64,000 nucleotides of DNA from Actinomycetota bacterium (GCA_016201065.1 JACQDL010000005.1:1-64000), one strand, 5' to 3'. Shown: positions 48,361 to 57,715, numbered from the stretch's first letter. Made by a program: numbers and translations. Notes: generated by a model not told the origin, from the sequence alone.

Positions 48361-49029
48361 TCAGCCGAGTCCGAGAACCCTCTCGGCAGTGGTCCAGTCC
48401 GCCGCCATCGCGTGCTGTGCCAGCGCGAGCGGGACCTTTCCGGCACAGACCGCCCTGCGTACCGCGTTCTCGATCCGATCCTTCGGGTTCGGGATCGGAC
48501 CGGGCTCCGGCCAGAGGTTGCTGACGTCGCTGGACCCGCCCAGCTCAAGCGGCACGAGGTGGTCGAGCTCGTTGACCCCGGTGACACCGTAGGCGGACAT
48601 CAGCACCTTCTTGACCCGGTTGGTCTCCGACGAGAACGGTCGGATCAGCGTGGTCCACCCTGACCGGCAGATCGTCGTCGCGATCGTCGCCTGCGTCACC
48701 GCAGGGTCGAGCCGCCCGGGCGTGCACGACGGGTCCGGCAGCGGGTCACCACCGGAATGGCGCAGGACGCAGCGCGCCGGCACACCGCCGGTGACGTGCT
48801 GGCGCACCGTGGTCGGTGTCCCGGCCGGCACCCCAGAGGACGCCGTGGATGCCGCGGTGGCTGACCCTGCCCGCGCGGCCGACCCGGAGGAGGTCCCCGC
48901 CGGAGCGCATCCGGCGAGCACGGCGGCGGCGAGCAGCCACCGCCCGGCCGAACCCGACCACCCCCGGCGGGAGCGGGGCCGGACCTGGGTACGGACACCG
49001 GCAAGGACCTCGTCAGGCTCGGGCACCAC
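48361..49029 (-). CDS. secreted lipoprotein with HNH-type domain
   Basis: This 222-residue protein has a signal sequence with a lipobox (LLAAAVLAGC, Cys about 41), a Ser/Ala/Thr linker and a C-terminal domain with VNELDHLVPLELGGSSDVSNLWPEP (about 157-181), the His and Asn spacing of HNH endonucleases (DH-x2-P, L-G-G, N-L). A lipid-anchored nuclease outside the membrane is the simplest reading. It is convergent with rtcB. Nuclease activity is inferred, not shown. Confidence 0.72.
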   Translation of the reverse strand: MVPEPDEVLAGVRTQVRPRSRRGWSGSAGRWLLAAAVLAGCAPAGTSSGSAARAGSATAASTASSGVPAGTPTTVRQHVTGGVPARCVLRHSGGDPLPDPSCTPGRLDPAVTQATIATTICRSGWTTLIRPFSSETNRVKKVLMSAYGVTGVNELDHLVPLELGGSSDVSNLWPEPGPIPNPKDRIENAVRRAVCAGKVPLALAQHAMAADWTTAERVLGLG

Positions 49030-49093
49030 CGCAGCGTATCGGGCGCGGCCCGGCCGGGGTGGCCGCCCGGCCGGGGCGGGCTACGGTGAGGCC

Positions 49094-49561
49094 GTGATCG
49101 AACCGAACGAGTTGGCTCACCGCTGCGCGGCGACCCTGTACGCGCGGGACGCCGCATCACAGCACCTCGGCATCACGATCTCCGGTGTGGCGCCCGGACA
49201 GGCCACCGCCCGGATGCGGATCACCGAGACCATGCTCAACGGGCACGGGGTCGCCCACGGCGGATACCTGTTCCTCCTCGCCGACACGGCGTTCGCGTTC
49301 GCCTGCAACAGCCGCGGCCCCGTGACGGTGGCCGCCGGCGCCGAGATGGTGTTCGTGACACCGGCCACGCTCGGCGACGAGCTGGTGGCCACCGCCACGG
49401 AACGGGTCCGGTACGGCCGAAGTGGGGTCTCCGACGTCACCGTCCACCGGGCCGACGGCACGGTGATCGCGGAGTTCCGGGGGCGTAGCCGCAGCCGCAC
49501 CGGCTCCGTGCTCGACGCCACACCGCCGGCCGGGGTCCACGCCGACCCGCCATCGGGCTAG
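49094..49561 (+). CDS. paaI: PaaI-type hotdog thioesterase
   Basis: This 155-residue protein has NGHGVAHGGYLFLLADTAFAFACNSRG, the hotdog acyl-CoA thioesterase core with the Asp in LADTAFAFA, and FVTPATLGDELVATA. PaaI hydrolyses phenylacetyl-CoA-type and hydroxyphenylacetyl-CoA thioesters. The GTG at 49094 is the start because the hotdog fold begins there. No other paa genes are here, so it may have a general clean-up role. Confidence 0.85.
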   Translation: MIEPNELAHRCAATLYARDAASQHLGITISGVAPGQATARMRITETMLNGHGVAHGGYLFLLADTAFAFACNSRGPVTVAAGAEMVFVTPATLGDELVATATERVRYGRSGVSDVTVHRADGTVIAEFRGRSRSRTGSVLDATPPAGVHADPPSG

Positions 49562-49788
49562 GGCCGCACCGGGGCCGGTGCCGAACTCGGGTGCACGCCG
49601 GTGCATGCGGCGGCCCGAGCCTGGGTATCAGGTCGACGTCCGTGGGCACCGGAGCCCGCCACGGCGTGTAGTCCGTGCGTCCGGTCAGCTTGCCGGCGCG
49701 TGGCCTGGCGACGAGTCTGGCAACGACGGGCAGCTCACATGGTGAGTGGGCCGCTGGTCCGCTCGCTGAGCCTTGACCGACGGAGGAC

Positions 49789-50424
49789 TCAGTGCACGTC
49801 GTCCTCGGCCCAGATACCAGTTGCCGAATCGTACCGAGCGGTGCCGAGCACGGCCCCGGTCGGGTCGAAGACGGTCGCCCGGTCGGCGCGGCCATCCGCG
49901 TCGGAGTCCGTGAAGGCGACCGTGGTGCCGTCGGATCGTTCGGCCAGCGTCGCGGTCCCCCCTCGGCCATCGGCTCCGGTCATCGGGACGGACGACCAGG
50001 AGCCGCCGGCCGGCTGCGGGTCACCGCCGAGCACGGTGCCGAGACCGGGGAGGAGGTCGCCCACCGCCGGGTCCTCGACCCAACGGCCTGCCGCCTCGTC
50101 CCAGTGCACCGTGTCGATGACCCGCCCGGCATCGTCCAGCAGGGCCGCGCGATCGGCGGTCCCATCATGATCGACATCGCTCACCGCGAGCCGGAGGCCG
50201 CGCGGATCGGTCACGAACCCGGTCTCGTCCCGCCCGTCGCGATCAAGATCGAGTGTCGCGCTCACCCGCACCTCGTGTCCGCCGAGCTCCACCGTGATCG
50301 CCTCCCCGTCGCCGATCGCGATCCCGAGCTCGCCGCCGAGTCCACCCGCGGAGCCGTCCTGGTGCGCGACGACGCCATCAGCCGCCGCGACGCTGCCGAG
50401 CCCGGCTCCCTCGTTGCCATCCAT
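49789..50424 (-). CDS. protein with DxDxDG calcium-type repeats
   Basis: This 211-residue protein has at least three loops of the form D-x-D-x-D-G-x-x-D: DLDRDGRDE, DVDHDGTADR and DSDADGRADR, each followed by a hydrophobic strand and DDA/FDPTG turn. This matches the DUF6802-like and dockerin-type calcium loop in some actinobacterial secreted or surface proteins, but no signal peptide is visible. I chose the ATG at 50424 because GGGGAGG lies 8 nt upstream. It is divergent from the peptide gene at 50664. Confidence 0.65.
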   Translation of the reverse strand: MDGNEGAGLGSVAAADGVVAHQDGSAGGLGGELGIAIGDGEAITVELGGHEVRVSATLDLDRDGRDETGFVTDPRGLRLAVSDVDHDGTADRAALLDDAGRVIDTVHWDEAAGRWVEDPAVGDLLPGLGTVLGGDPQPAGGSWSSVPMTGADGRGGTATLAERSDGTTVAFTDSDADGRADRATVFDPTGAVLGTARYDSATGIWAEDDVH

Positions 50425-50544
50425 CAGCCCAGCCTCCCCGCGTCGGTCCCGCGATCTGCGCTCCAGGCTACGGCGCAGGGCGGTGGTTCCGCTGCCCTCC
50501 ACAGGCCCCGGAGGGAGGTCCCACGATCGAGCGAACGTGGCATC

Positions 50545-50617
50545 AGACTGGCTAACCGCCGCCAGTCTTGTGTACCGTGAGTCACGTACAGAAACGGACC
50601 TTCGCCCTATATGGGCG
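50545..50617. promoter_or_regulatory. cluster of inverted repeats ahead of the peptide gene
   Basis: Three inverted repeats lie in 73 bp: AGACTGGC/GCCAGTCT (50545-50568, 8-nt loop), TGTACCGTGAGTCACGTACA (50571-50590; 9-bp arms if one C is bulged) and CGCCCTATATGGGCG (50603-50617). They precede a small ORF and are less GC-rich than surrounding DNA. They could be operators or mRNA leader structures. Confidence 0.45.
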
Positions 50618-50663
50618 TAATTTGTCCTGCTCATAGCCGGTTCTACCGAATGGAGAGACCAAA

Positions 50664-50741
50664 ATGTCACAGACAGTAATTGCTACCGATGTGACCCCAG
50701 GTGCCCTGTGGGGCTACACCTCCGGCGCTCTGTGGGGGTAG
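50664..50741 (+). CDS. 25-aa peptide with duplicated GALWG motif
   Basis: An ATG preceded by TGGAGAG (8 nt) opens 25 codons that end TPGALWGYTSGALWG before TAG; the motif P/S-G-A-L-W-G occurs twice, 8 residues apart. The nucleotide sequence uses less GC-biased codons at its 5' end and differs from noise because the two repeats are identical at protein level. It lies 132 nt upstream of the GGDEF-EAL gene on the same strand and after a dense inverted-repeat region. It could be a signal or RiPP-type peptide, a leader peptide, or coincidence. I have no family name. Confidence 0.5.
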   Translation: MSQTVIATDVTPGALWGYTSGALWG

Positions 50742-50873
50742 TCGACCCACGACGCGGCGAGCGCCTTCGCCGCCTCCTCGCTGACGGGGATCCCTCGGCC
50801 GCCGCTATCCGCAAGCGCTCCCGCCATTGCCGTGGCACCATGGGCACGGCATGACTCCGGTGGGTGGAGGGTC

Positions 50874-53411
50874 ATGGAAGCGGCGGCGGGATCTCCCCTC
50901 TCGGTCTCCAGACGACGAACGTGGTGGCTGACGGCGGCCATCGCGGCGCCTTCGATCGCCGCCTGGACGCTGCACCCGCTGCTGCGCGTCAGTGGAGGGT
51001 CACTCACCGCCAGTGCCGCGATCGTGGCGCTCTACGTCGTCGTCGACCTGGTCCCGGTGCGGTTGGAGATCCGCCGGCAAACGTGGTTGTTCAGCCTGGC
51101 CGAGACCCCGATGGTGGTCGGGTTGTTCCTGCTCCAGCCCGCCAGCCTGCTCGGCGCACGACTGCTGGCGATGTTGGTCGTCTTCACCATCAGGCGCACG
51201 TTCGCGCTCCACAAGCAGGCCCTCAACGTCGCCGTCGTGCAGCTGGAGGTCGGCATCGCCTGCCTGGTCTTCGTGACCCTCGGCGACCGGGTGCCCACCG
51301 ATCCACTGAACTGGCTGGCCGCGGGTGCGGCCGCGTTCACCGCCGTGATGGCCGGCGCGGGTTGTGTCTACGCGGCGATCTCGCTTGCCCAGGGCCGGCC
51401 TTCGGGTCGCCAGACGGTCGTCATGCTGGCACAGGCGTTCACCTTCGCGCCGTTCAGCGCGGGGCTCGGACTGATGATCGCCCTGATGGTCGCGGTGAGT
51501 CCCTGGGCGGTGTTGCTGGCCGCGACGACCTTCGCGTTCATCGCTGCCGGCTTCCGCGCGTACGCCCGCGTGCTGCGGCGACACGAGAGCCTCGAGAACA
51601 CCTACCGGTACAGCCGGTTCCTGGAAGAGAACCGCGGGGCGACCGAGGCACTGGCCGCGGGGCTGGATCGGGTCCGTGACCTGCTCAACGCGACCACCGG
51701 CCTGATCATGCTCACCGAGGCCGACGCGCCGCCCATCGTGGCCTGGTCGACCGCGGACACCGCACGGCCCAGCCGGCCGGAGCCGCCGGACCCGCAGGAC
51801 CCCTTCGCGGTCCGATGCCGCACCGACCAGCGCGGGCTGCGGGTCAACAGCAAGACCGGCACCGAGCAGGACAGGCAGGCGCTGCAGGCCCGCGGAGCGA
51901 CCGAGATCATCGCGGTCCCGCTGCGGTTCGGCCGCGACGTGCGTGGGCATCTGGAGCTGTGGGACCGGCAGAGCGCGCAGGCCTCCTTCACCGACGACGA
52001 TCTCCAGTTCCTCGGCAACCTGGCCAGCCACCTGGCCGCCGCGATCGAGAACGACCGGCTGGTGGAGCGGCTACGACACGCGGCCTACCACGACCGGTTG
52101 ACCGGGCTGCCCAACCGCGAGCAGTTCGCCCGGTCCGTGGACCAGGCGATCGCCGACGCGCGGCGCACCGGTGGGCTGGTCGCGGTCCTGCTCCTCGACC
52201 TCGACTCGTTCAAGGACATCAACGATGCGCTCGGCCACGACTACGGTGACGATCTGCTGGTGATGATCAGCCAGCGGCTGCGGGAGCAGACCTCGGAGCA
52301 GGATGTCGTGGCCCGGATGGGGGCCGACGAGTTCGCCGTGCTGTGCCCGGTGACCGACATGGCCGCGGCCCTGGCCCGGGCCGAGGCGCTGCGCGAGACG
52401 CTGGCCGCCGGCTACCCGCTGGCCGGACTCGCCGTCGAGGTGTCGGTCTCGGTCGGCGTGACGATCGCACCGGACCATGCCCAGAGCGCCGGGGCCCTGA
52501 TGCAACGGGCCGACGTCGCCCTCAACCACACGAAGAGCACCGGCCGGCGGGTCACCGGCTACCTGCCAAGCATGGACCAGGCCACGATGCACCGGCTGCA
52601 TCTGGTGACCCAGCTCCGGGAGGCCATCAAGAACGGCCAGATCCAGGTCCTCTACCAGCCCAAGATCGCGCTGGCCAGCCGGGACCTGGTCGGGGTGGAG
52701 GCCCTGGTCCGGTGGCAGCATCCGCAGCACGGCCAGGTCATGCCGGACCAGTTCGTGCCGCTTGCCGAGCACACCGGCCTCATCGACCTGCTCACCGACC
52801 ACGTCCTGCGCACCTCACTCGGCCAGTGCCGGAGCTGGCTGGACCGGGGAACCAGGATCGGCGTCGCCGTCAACCTCAGCGTTCGCAGCCTGCTGGAGAC
52901 GAGCTTCGCCGAGCGGATCGCGGCCATCCTCGCCGAGTACGACGTGCCGCCCGAGCTGCTCACCTTCGAGATCACCGAGAACAACGTGATGACCGACAAG
53001 GAGCGGACCCTCCCGGTGCTGGACGAGCTCCACCGGCTCGGCGTGCAGCTGTCCATCGACGACTTCGGGACCGGCTACTCCTCGCTGGCCTACCTGCGGC
53101 GTCTCCCGGTCGACGAGGTGAAGATCGACAAGGACTTCGTGCTCACCATGGGCACGGACCTCGGGGACATGGCCGTGGTGCGGGCCATCGTGGAGCTCGG
53201 TCGCAGCCTCAGCCTGCGGGTCGTCGCCGAGGGGGTGGAGGACGAGCTGGCCCGGGACCTGCTCTCCAGCATGGAGTGCGAGGTCATCCAGGGCTTCATG
53301 GTGAGCCGGGCGCTGTCGGCGAAGCGGTTGGAGGCATGGCTGATGGCGCGCACCGCGCTGGGCCCCGAGATCCCCGGGCTGCGCGGGCGTCGACCGCAGC
53401 TGGCCGGCTAG
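50874..53411 (+). CDS. membrane GGDEF-EAL cyclic-di-GMP protein
   Basis: This 845-residue protein has an N-terminal membrane region (about 1-230, seven helices), a GAF-like domain (about 250-400), a GGDEF domain with RMGADEFAVL (G-A-D-E-F, 483-487) and an EAL domain with GVEALVRW (609-611), NLS, FEITENN, DDFGTGYSSLAYLRR, KIDKDFV and EGVE. EAL residues are all present, so phosphodiesterase activity is likely. The GADEF replaces GGDEF, so diguanylate cyclase activity is uncertain. I chose the ATG at 50874 because GGTGGAGGG precedes it. It controls c-di-GMP levels in response to membrane or ligand signals. Confidence 0.9.
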   Translation: MEAAAGSPLSVSRRRTWWLTAAIAAPSIAAWTLHPLLRVSGGSLTASAAIVALYVVVDLVPVRLEIRRQTWLFSLAETPMVVGLFLLQPASLLGARLLAMLVVFTIRRTFALHKQALNVAVVQLEVGIACLVFVTLGDRVPTDPLNWLAAGAAAFTAVMAGAGCVYAAISLAQGRPSGRQTVVMLAQAFTFAPFSAGLGLMIALMVAVSPWAVLLAATTFAFIAAGFRAYARVLRRHESLENTYRYSRFLEENRGATEALAAGLDRVRDLLNATTGLIMLTEADAPPIVAWSTADTARPSRPEPPDPQDPFAVRCRTDQRGLRVNSKTGTEQDRQALQARGATEIIAVPLRFGRDVRGHLELWDRQSAQASFTDDDLQFLGNLASHLAAAIENDRLVERLRHAAYHDRLTGLPNREQFARSVDQAIADARRTGGLVAVLLLDLDSFKDINDALGHDYGDDLLVMISQRLREQTSEQDVVARMGADEFAVLCPVTDMAAALARAEALRETLAAGYPLAGLAVEVSVSVGVTIAPDHAQSAGALMQRADVALNHTKSTGRRVTGYLPSMDQATMHRLHLVTQLREAIKNGQIQVLYQPKIALASRDLVGVEALVRWQHPQHGQVMPDQFVPLAEHTGLIDLLTDHVLRTSLGQCRSWLDRGTRIGVAVNLSVRSLLETSFAERIAAILAEYDVPPELLTFEITENNVMTDKERTLPVLDELHRLGVQLSIDDFGTGYSSLAYLRRLPVDEVKIDKDFVLTMGTDLGDMAVVRAIVELGRSLSLRVVAEGVEDELARDLLSSMECEVIQGFMVSRALSAKRLEAWLMARTALGPEIPGLRGRRPQLAG

Positions 53412-53478
53412 TGAACTGGTTTTTGTGGCCGGGCCACGGTTGTGTACCCTGGCCTGGCGCTTCAGGGCGCACAGATTG

Positions 53479-53551
53479 GCCCTCTTAGCTCAGTCGGCAG
53501 AGCGTCTCCATGGTAAGGAGAAGGTCTAGGGTTCGATTCCCTAAGAGGGCT
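53479..53551 (+). tRNA. tRNA-Thr (GGT)
   Basis: A complete cloverleaf has 7-bp acceptor arms GCCCTCT/AGAGGGC, a TTCGATT T loop and a 7-nt anticodon loop ATGGTAA with GGT. A genomic CCA follows (53552-53554). Confidence 0.95.
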
Positions 53552-53610
53552 CCACGCCGGTCGCGAGACCGGCGGCGCGGCGGGTGCGGGTCCACCGCGG
53601 TCCGCCGTAC

Positions 53611-53683
53611 GGCGGAGTAGCTCAGGCGGTAGAGCAAGCGGCTCATAATCGCTGTGTCGCCGGTTCGAGTCCGGCCTCCGCTA
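53611..53683 (+). tRNA. tRNA-Met (CAT, elongator-like)
   Basis: The acceptor stem GGCGGAG/CTCCGCT (one G-T pair), anticodon loop CTCATAA and T loop TTCGAGT are present. The paired 1-72 end marks it as an elongator rather than an initiator. Confidence 0.9.
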
Positions 53684-53757
53684 CCGAGGCACCCGGCCAG
53701 CCGGGTGCCTGTAATGCCCGCGGGCTCCCCGAGCCCCCAGAGGAAAGGCACTCCACC

Positions 53758-53922
53758 GTGGCTGCCACCGACGTTCGGCCAAAGATCACCATGGCCTGCC
53801 AGGAGTGCAAGCACCGCAACTACATCACCCGCAAGAACCGCCGCAACGACCCTGACCGCATGGAGCTGAAGAAGTTCTGCCCGAACTGCCGGACCCACCG
53901 GGTTCACCGCGAGACTCGCTGA
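53758..53922 (+). CDS. rpmG: ribosomal protein bL33
   Basis: This 54-residue protein has two zinc-type Cys pairs, CQEC and CPNC, and [24 protein letters not shown], as in C+ type L33. AGAGGAAAGG precedes the GTG. It follows two tRNA genes, in the usual actinomycete order. Confidence 0.95.
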   Translation: MAATDVRPKITMACQECKHRNYITRKNRRNDPDRMELKKFCPNCRTHRVHRETR

Positions 53923-53930
53923 CCCGGTCG

Positions 53931-54386
53931 ATGACGGTCAGCCCGGAGTTTGTCGGACGCTCCTACCCGCCGACCGCACCGTACGAGGTGTGCCGGGAGA
54001 AGATCCGGGAGTTCGCCGATGCGATCGGCGATCCGAACCCGGCCTTCCGGGACCCGCAGTCGGCCCGCGATCTCGGCCATCTCGATGTGATCGCACCGCC
54101 GACATTTCCGGTGATCGTGTCGTTCCTGGCCACCCGCGGCGTCATCGAAGACCCGGACCTCGGCATCGACTACAGCCGGGTCGTGCACGGTGAGCAGCGC
54201 TTCAGCTACACCCGGCCGGTGCGGGCGGGCGACCGCCTGGTCGGCGTCGCCAGCGTGACCAGCGTCCGCCGCGCCGCCGGCAACGACCTGATCAGCACGG
54301 GCGTCGAGGTGTCCACCGCCGAGGGTGAGCCGGTGGTCACGGTCCACTCCACGATCGTCGTGCGCGGCATCGCGCAGGAGCGCTGA
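53931..54386 (+). CDS. HadA-like MaoC-domain dehydratase
   Basis: This 151-residue protein has the UPF0336/HadA pattern: FADAIGDPNPAFRDPQSARDLGHLDVIAPPTFPVIV, HGEQRFSYTRPVRAGD and VVTVHSTIVVR. In mycobacteria HadA pairs with HadB as the (3R)-hydroxyacyl-ACP dehydratase of FAS-II; in this family the HadA-type chain lacks the catalytic His/Asp and supports the partner. It is followed after 4 nt by the HadB-like gene. Confidence 0.88.
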   Translation: MTVSPEFVGRSYPPTAPYEVCREKIREFADAIGDPNPAFRDPQSARDLGHLDVIAPPTFPVIVSFLATRGVIEDPDLGIDYSRVVHGEQRFSYTRPVRAGDRLVGVASVTSVRRAAGNDLISTGVEVSTAEGEPVVTVHSTIVVRGIAQER

Positions 54387-54390
54387 GCGG

Positions 54391-54819
54391 ATGGCGGCCC
54401 GGATCGCCTACGCCGACGTCGAGATCGGCACGGAGCTGCCGGAACGGCGGTTCCCGATCCGCCGGGAGGACCTGATCCGGTACGCCGGCGCCTCCGGCGA
54501 CTTCAACCCGATCCACTGGAACGAACGGTTCGCCACCAGCGTGGGCCTCCCCGACGTCATCGCGCACGGGATGCTCACGATGGCGGAGGCGGCCCGCGTG
54601 ATCACCGACTGGGCCGGCGACCCGGGAGCCCTCGTCGACTACGGCGTGCGCTTCGCCAAGCCGGTCGTGGTGCCCAACGACGAGCATGGCGCCGAGCTCG
54701 TGGTGGGCGGCACGGTCGTGGACAAGCTGGACCGGATGCGGGTCGCGGTCGACCTGACCGCCCGTTCCGGTGGGGACAAGGTGCTGGCCAGGGCGCGCGC
54801 CGTCGTCCAGCTCTGCTGA
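54391..54819 (+). CDS. HadB-like MaoC dehydratase
   Basis: This 142-residue hotdog protein has YAGASGDFNPIHWNERFATSVGLPDVIAHGMLTMAEAA, where Asp and His of the MaoC/hydratase-2 active site (D-x-N-P-I-H) are present. It is probably the catalytic partner of the HadA-like protein just upstream in a type-II fatty-acid dehydration step. The arrangement rpmG-hadA-hadB is conserved across many actinomycetes. Confidence 0.9.
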   Translation: MAARIAYADVEIGTELPERRFPIRREDLIRYAGASGDFNPIHWNERFATSVGLPDVIAHGMLTMAEAARVITDWAGDPGALVDYGVRFAKPVVVPNDEHGAELVVGGTVVDKLDRMRVAVDLTARSGGDKVLARARAVVQLC

Positions 54820-54845
54820 GCCAGCGGGTCGGCTATCTTCGCCGC

Positions 54846-56270
54846 ATGCGTACCGGCCCGGCCGTCACGGCCGCCCTCCTGCTGGCCATGGTGCTCACCG
54901 CCTGCGGTGACTCCGGCACCGGCCGACCCGGACCGGCGCCGCAGGCCCGGCCATCGGCCTCGGCCAGCCGGGCGAACTGCCCGGACCGGTACGCCGAGCC
55001 GGACCCGAACCGGCCGCGGATCACCCTCGCCTTCGACGTCACCGACGACCTGACCACGGTGACCGGCACCGAGCGGGTCAGCTTCCGTCCGGACCTGCCG
55101 GTGCACGAGGTGGTGTTCCGGCTCACCGGCAACGACCCGAGCTCCTACCCCTCGGGAACGGCAGTCACGGTCCAGCGGGCGAGCGCCAGCGTGGGTGCGG
55201 CGGCCACCACCACGATGCGGTTCGAGCGGGCCGGGGCGGCGGCCGGCAGCCAGGGCGGGCTGCTCGTCCTGCCGCTGGACCGGGAGGTCCCGGCCGGGCA
55301 GGAGGTGACCGCCACGGTCGGGTTCACCCTCACCCTCGGCGGGACCGGGTTCGACCGTTTCGGGCGAATCGACCGGTTCGCCTGGTTCGGGTCGGCCCAA
55401 CCCCTGCTGGCGTGGCAGCGGGAGGTCGGCTGGCACCGGGAGGATCTGGCCCGCTACATCGGGGAGAGCGCGACGAGCGAGGCGGCGAACGTCGATCTCA
55501 CCGTCACCGCGCCCGGCTGGGCCACGGTGATGACCAGCGGTCGGCAGGATCCACCCACACCAGCCGACCGCGGTCGTCGCCGGTGGCACGCCAGCGCCCC
55601 CACCGCGCGGGATGTCAGCGTTGCGCTCGGTCGCTTCGCCCTCACCCGGGAGACGGTTGCCGGCACCGAGCTCACCGTCGGGGCCGCTGACGCATCCACC
55701 GCGCGGCAGGCGCTGGCCGAGCTGGCTCGTGCGGTGCGGGAGCTGTCCGCCCGGTTCGGCCCGTTCCCCTTCCCCGCGCTGAACGTGAGTGTCCTGCCGT
55801 CGGGGGGCGGTGGCATCGAGTACCCGGGCTCGATCCTGCTGTTCGGGAGCTCGCGGGTGGTCGACGTGCACGAGACCGCGCACCAATGGTTCTACGGTCT
55901 CGTCGGGGACAACCAGGCCCGCGATCCCTGGCTGGACGAGGCCTTCGCCACCTACGCCGAGGGGTTGGCCAACGGCGACGCTGGCGGCACCGACCAGCCC
56001 GATCCCGGCGGACCGGGGTCCGGCCGGGTCGGCGCCGGGATCAACGACTTCCCGACCTCGGAGGCCTACTTCGGCACCGTCTACGGCAAGGGCGCTGCGG
56101 CCCTGCGCAGGGCACGGGCTCAGGCCGGGGCGGCGGCGTTCGACGCCGCGATCCGCTGCTACACCAACGCCAACGCCTGGCGGATCGCCCGACCGGCCGA
56201 CCTGGCCAGCGCCCTCGGCGACTTACCGTCCGCGCTCGCCGCGCTACGCCGGGCCGGCGCCCTGAGCTGA
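54846..56270 (+). CDS. M1-like lipoprotein metallopeptidase
   Basis: This 474-residue lipoprotein has a signal peptide with lipobox LTAC (Cys about 20), an N-terminal beta region like aminopeptidase N, and VHETAHQWFYGLVGDN with HExxH (His342, Glu343, His346) and the third zinc ligand Glu365 in WLDEAFATYAE. The GxMEN exopeptidase motif is replaced by GGGIEYPG, so substrate range may differ from aminopeptidase N. It should act outside the membrane. Confidence 0.85.
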   Translation: MRTGPAVTAALLLAMVLTACGDSGTGRPGPAPQARPSASASRANCPDRYAEPDPNRPRITLAFDVTDDLTTVTGTERVSFRPDLPVHEVVFRLTGNDPSSYPSGTAVTVQRASASVGAAATTTMRFERAGAAAGSQGGLLVLPLDREVPAGQEVTATVGFTLTLGGTGFDRFGRIDRFAWFGSAQPLLAWQREVGWHREDLARYIGESATSEAANVDLTVTAPGWATVMTSGRQDPPTPADRGRRRWHASAPTARDVSVALGRFALTRETVAGTELTVGAADASTARQALAELARAVRELSARFGPFPFPALNVSVLPSGGGGIEYPGSILLFGSSRVVDVHETAHQWFYGLVGDNQARDPWLDEAFATYAEGLANGDAGGTDQPDPGGPGSGRVGAGINDFPTSEAYFGTVYGKGAAALRRARAQAGAAAFDAAIRCYTNANAWRIARPADLASALGDLPSALAALRRAGALS

Positions 56271-56353
56271 GACCGGGCCTGCCCCGAGGTGACCTGGCCG
56301 GCCCGGACCTGGCCGGACCTGACCTGGCCGGCGCGGCGCGGCGCGGCCGGGCG

Positions 56354-57559
56354 CTAGCGGGCCTCTGACAGCAGATCCCCCAGCCGGGTGATGCCCTTGA
56401 CAAGATCTTCGTCGGAGAGGGCGTAGGACAGCCGGAAGTACCCGGCCGTGCCGAACGCCTCGCCCGGCACGACGGCCACCTCGGCCTCCTCCAGCACCAG
56501 CTCGGCAAGCTCGGCGGAGGTTTGCGGGGTCCGGCCGCGCAGCGAGCGCCCGAGGAGCTGCCGGACGCTGGGGTAGACGTAGAACGCGCCCTGTGGTTCC
56601 GGGCAGGCCAGGCCCGGGATCTCGTTCAACATCCGGACGATGGTCTGCCGGCGCCGGTCGAAGGCGATCCGCATCCGGGCGACCGCGGTGAGCTCGCCCG
56701 ACACCGCGGCGAGCGCCGCGACCTGGGAGACGTTGGCGACATTGGAGGTGGCATGGGACTGGAGGTTGGTCGCCGCCGTGACCACGTCGGCCGGGCCGAT
56801 CAGCCAGCCGACCCGCCAGCCGGTCATGGCGTAGGTCTTGGCCACACCGTTGAGCACGACGCAGGTGCCGGCCAGCTCCGGCACGGCCACCGGCATCGAC
56901 ACCGCGCGGGCCACGCCGTAGACGAGGTGCTCGTAGATCTCGTCGGTGACCACCCAGACACCCCGGTCCACCGCCCACCGGCCGATCGCCGCGACCTGCT
57001 CGGGCGGGTAGACGGCCCCGGTCGGGTTGGAGGGTGAACAGAACAGCAGCACCTTGGTGCGCGCGGTCCGGGCCGCCTCAAGCTGGTCCACCGTGGCCAG
57101 GTAGCCGCCGGCCTCATCGGTCGGCACCACCACCGGCACACCGCCCGCGAGCGCGATCGCCTCCGGGTAGGTCGTCCAGTACGGCGACGGGAGCAGCACC
57201 TCGTCACCGGGGTCGAGCAGCGTGGCGAACGCCTCGTACACGGCCTGCTTGCCACCGTTGGTCACGAGCACCTGCGAGGACTGCACGGCGTAGCCGGAGT
57301 CACGCAGGGTCTTCGCCGCGACCGCCGCACGGAGCTCGGGCAGACCGGCGGCGGGGGTGTAGCGGTGGTACCGGGGCTGTCCGCAAGCCTCGACCGCGGC
57401 CTGGACGATGTGCTCCGGGGTCGGGAAGTCGGGCTCGCCGGCGCCGAAGCCGATCACCGGCCGCCCGGCGGCCTTGAGCGCCTTCGCCCTGGTGTCCACC
57501 GCGAGGGTGGCCGACTCGGTGATGCCACCGATCCGTGCCGAGATGCGATTGGCTGCCAT
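56354..57559 (-). CDS. aspC: class-I aspartate-type aminotransferase
   Basis: This 401-residue PLP enzyme starts [46 protein letters not shown] and has [47 protein letters not shown], the PLP Lys in [16 protein letters not shown], and [14 protein letters not shown]. This is the bacterial subgroup Ib aspartate/prephenate aminotransferase. The genomic position before tRNA-Trp and secE is typical. Confidence 0.93.
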   Translation of the reverse strand: MAANRISARIGGITESATLAVDTRAKALKAAGRPVIGFGAGEPDFPTPEHIVQAAVEACGQPRYHRYTPAAGLPELRAAVAAKTLRDSGYAVQSSQVLVTNGGKQAVYEAFATLLDPGDEVLLPSPYWTTYPEAIALAGGVPVVVPTDEAGGYLATVDQLEAARTARTKVLLFCSPSNPTGAVYPPEQVAAIGRWAVDRGVWVVTDEIYEHLVYGVARAVSMPVAVPELAGTCVVLNGVAKTYAMTGWRVGWLIGPADVVTAATNLQSHATSNVANVSQVAALAAVSGELTAVARMRIAFDRRRQTIVRMLNEIPGLACPEPQGAFYVYPSVRQLLGRSLRGRTPQTSAELAELVLEEAEVAVVPGEAFGTAGYFRLSYALSDEDLVKGITRLGDLLSEAR

Positions 57560-57715
57560 GTCTGAAGTGTCGCAGAGCCCTCGGGCGCCGGGTCGCCGAC
57601 TCCCGGCCCCGTTTGGGCGATCGCGCCGGGTGTCCGTACACTGCCTTGTCTGGGGTCGTACTGCCCCGGTCCTGCCGTGGTCGCTGCACCGCGGCGGGTC
57701 CGGCAGTCACCCCGG

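Noticed and set aside
49562-49788. Minus-strand frame with ARPRAGKLTGRTDYTPW
   Set aside because: It lacks a start with a ribosome-binding site and a recognisable domain; treated as intergenic.
50742-50873. Minus-strand protein-like tail ending DYPHRAPEV
   Set aside because: GC3 is high and the tail reads well, but there is no ribosome-binding site or start and it overlaps the peptide gene; it could be a relic, but I cannot support a gene.
56271-56353. Repeated ACCTGGCCGG units as a CRISPR or regulatory array
   Set aside because: The units are short, irregular and lie between convergent stops, which fits a slippage-derived spacer rather than an array.
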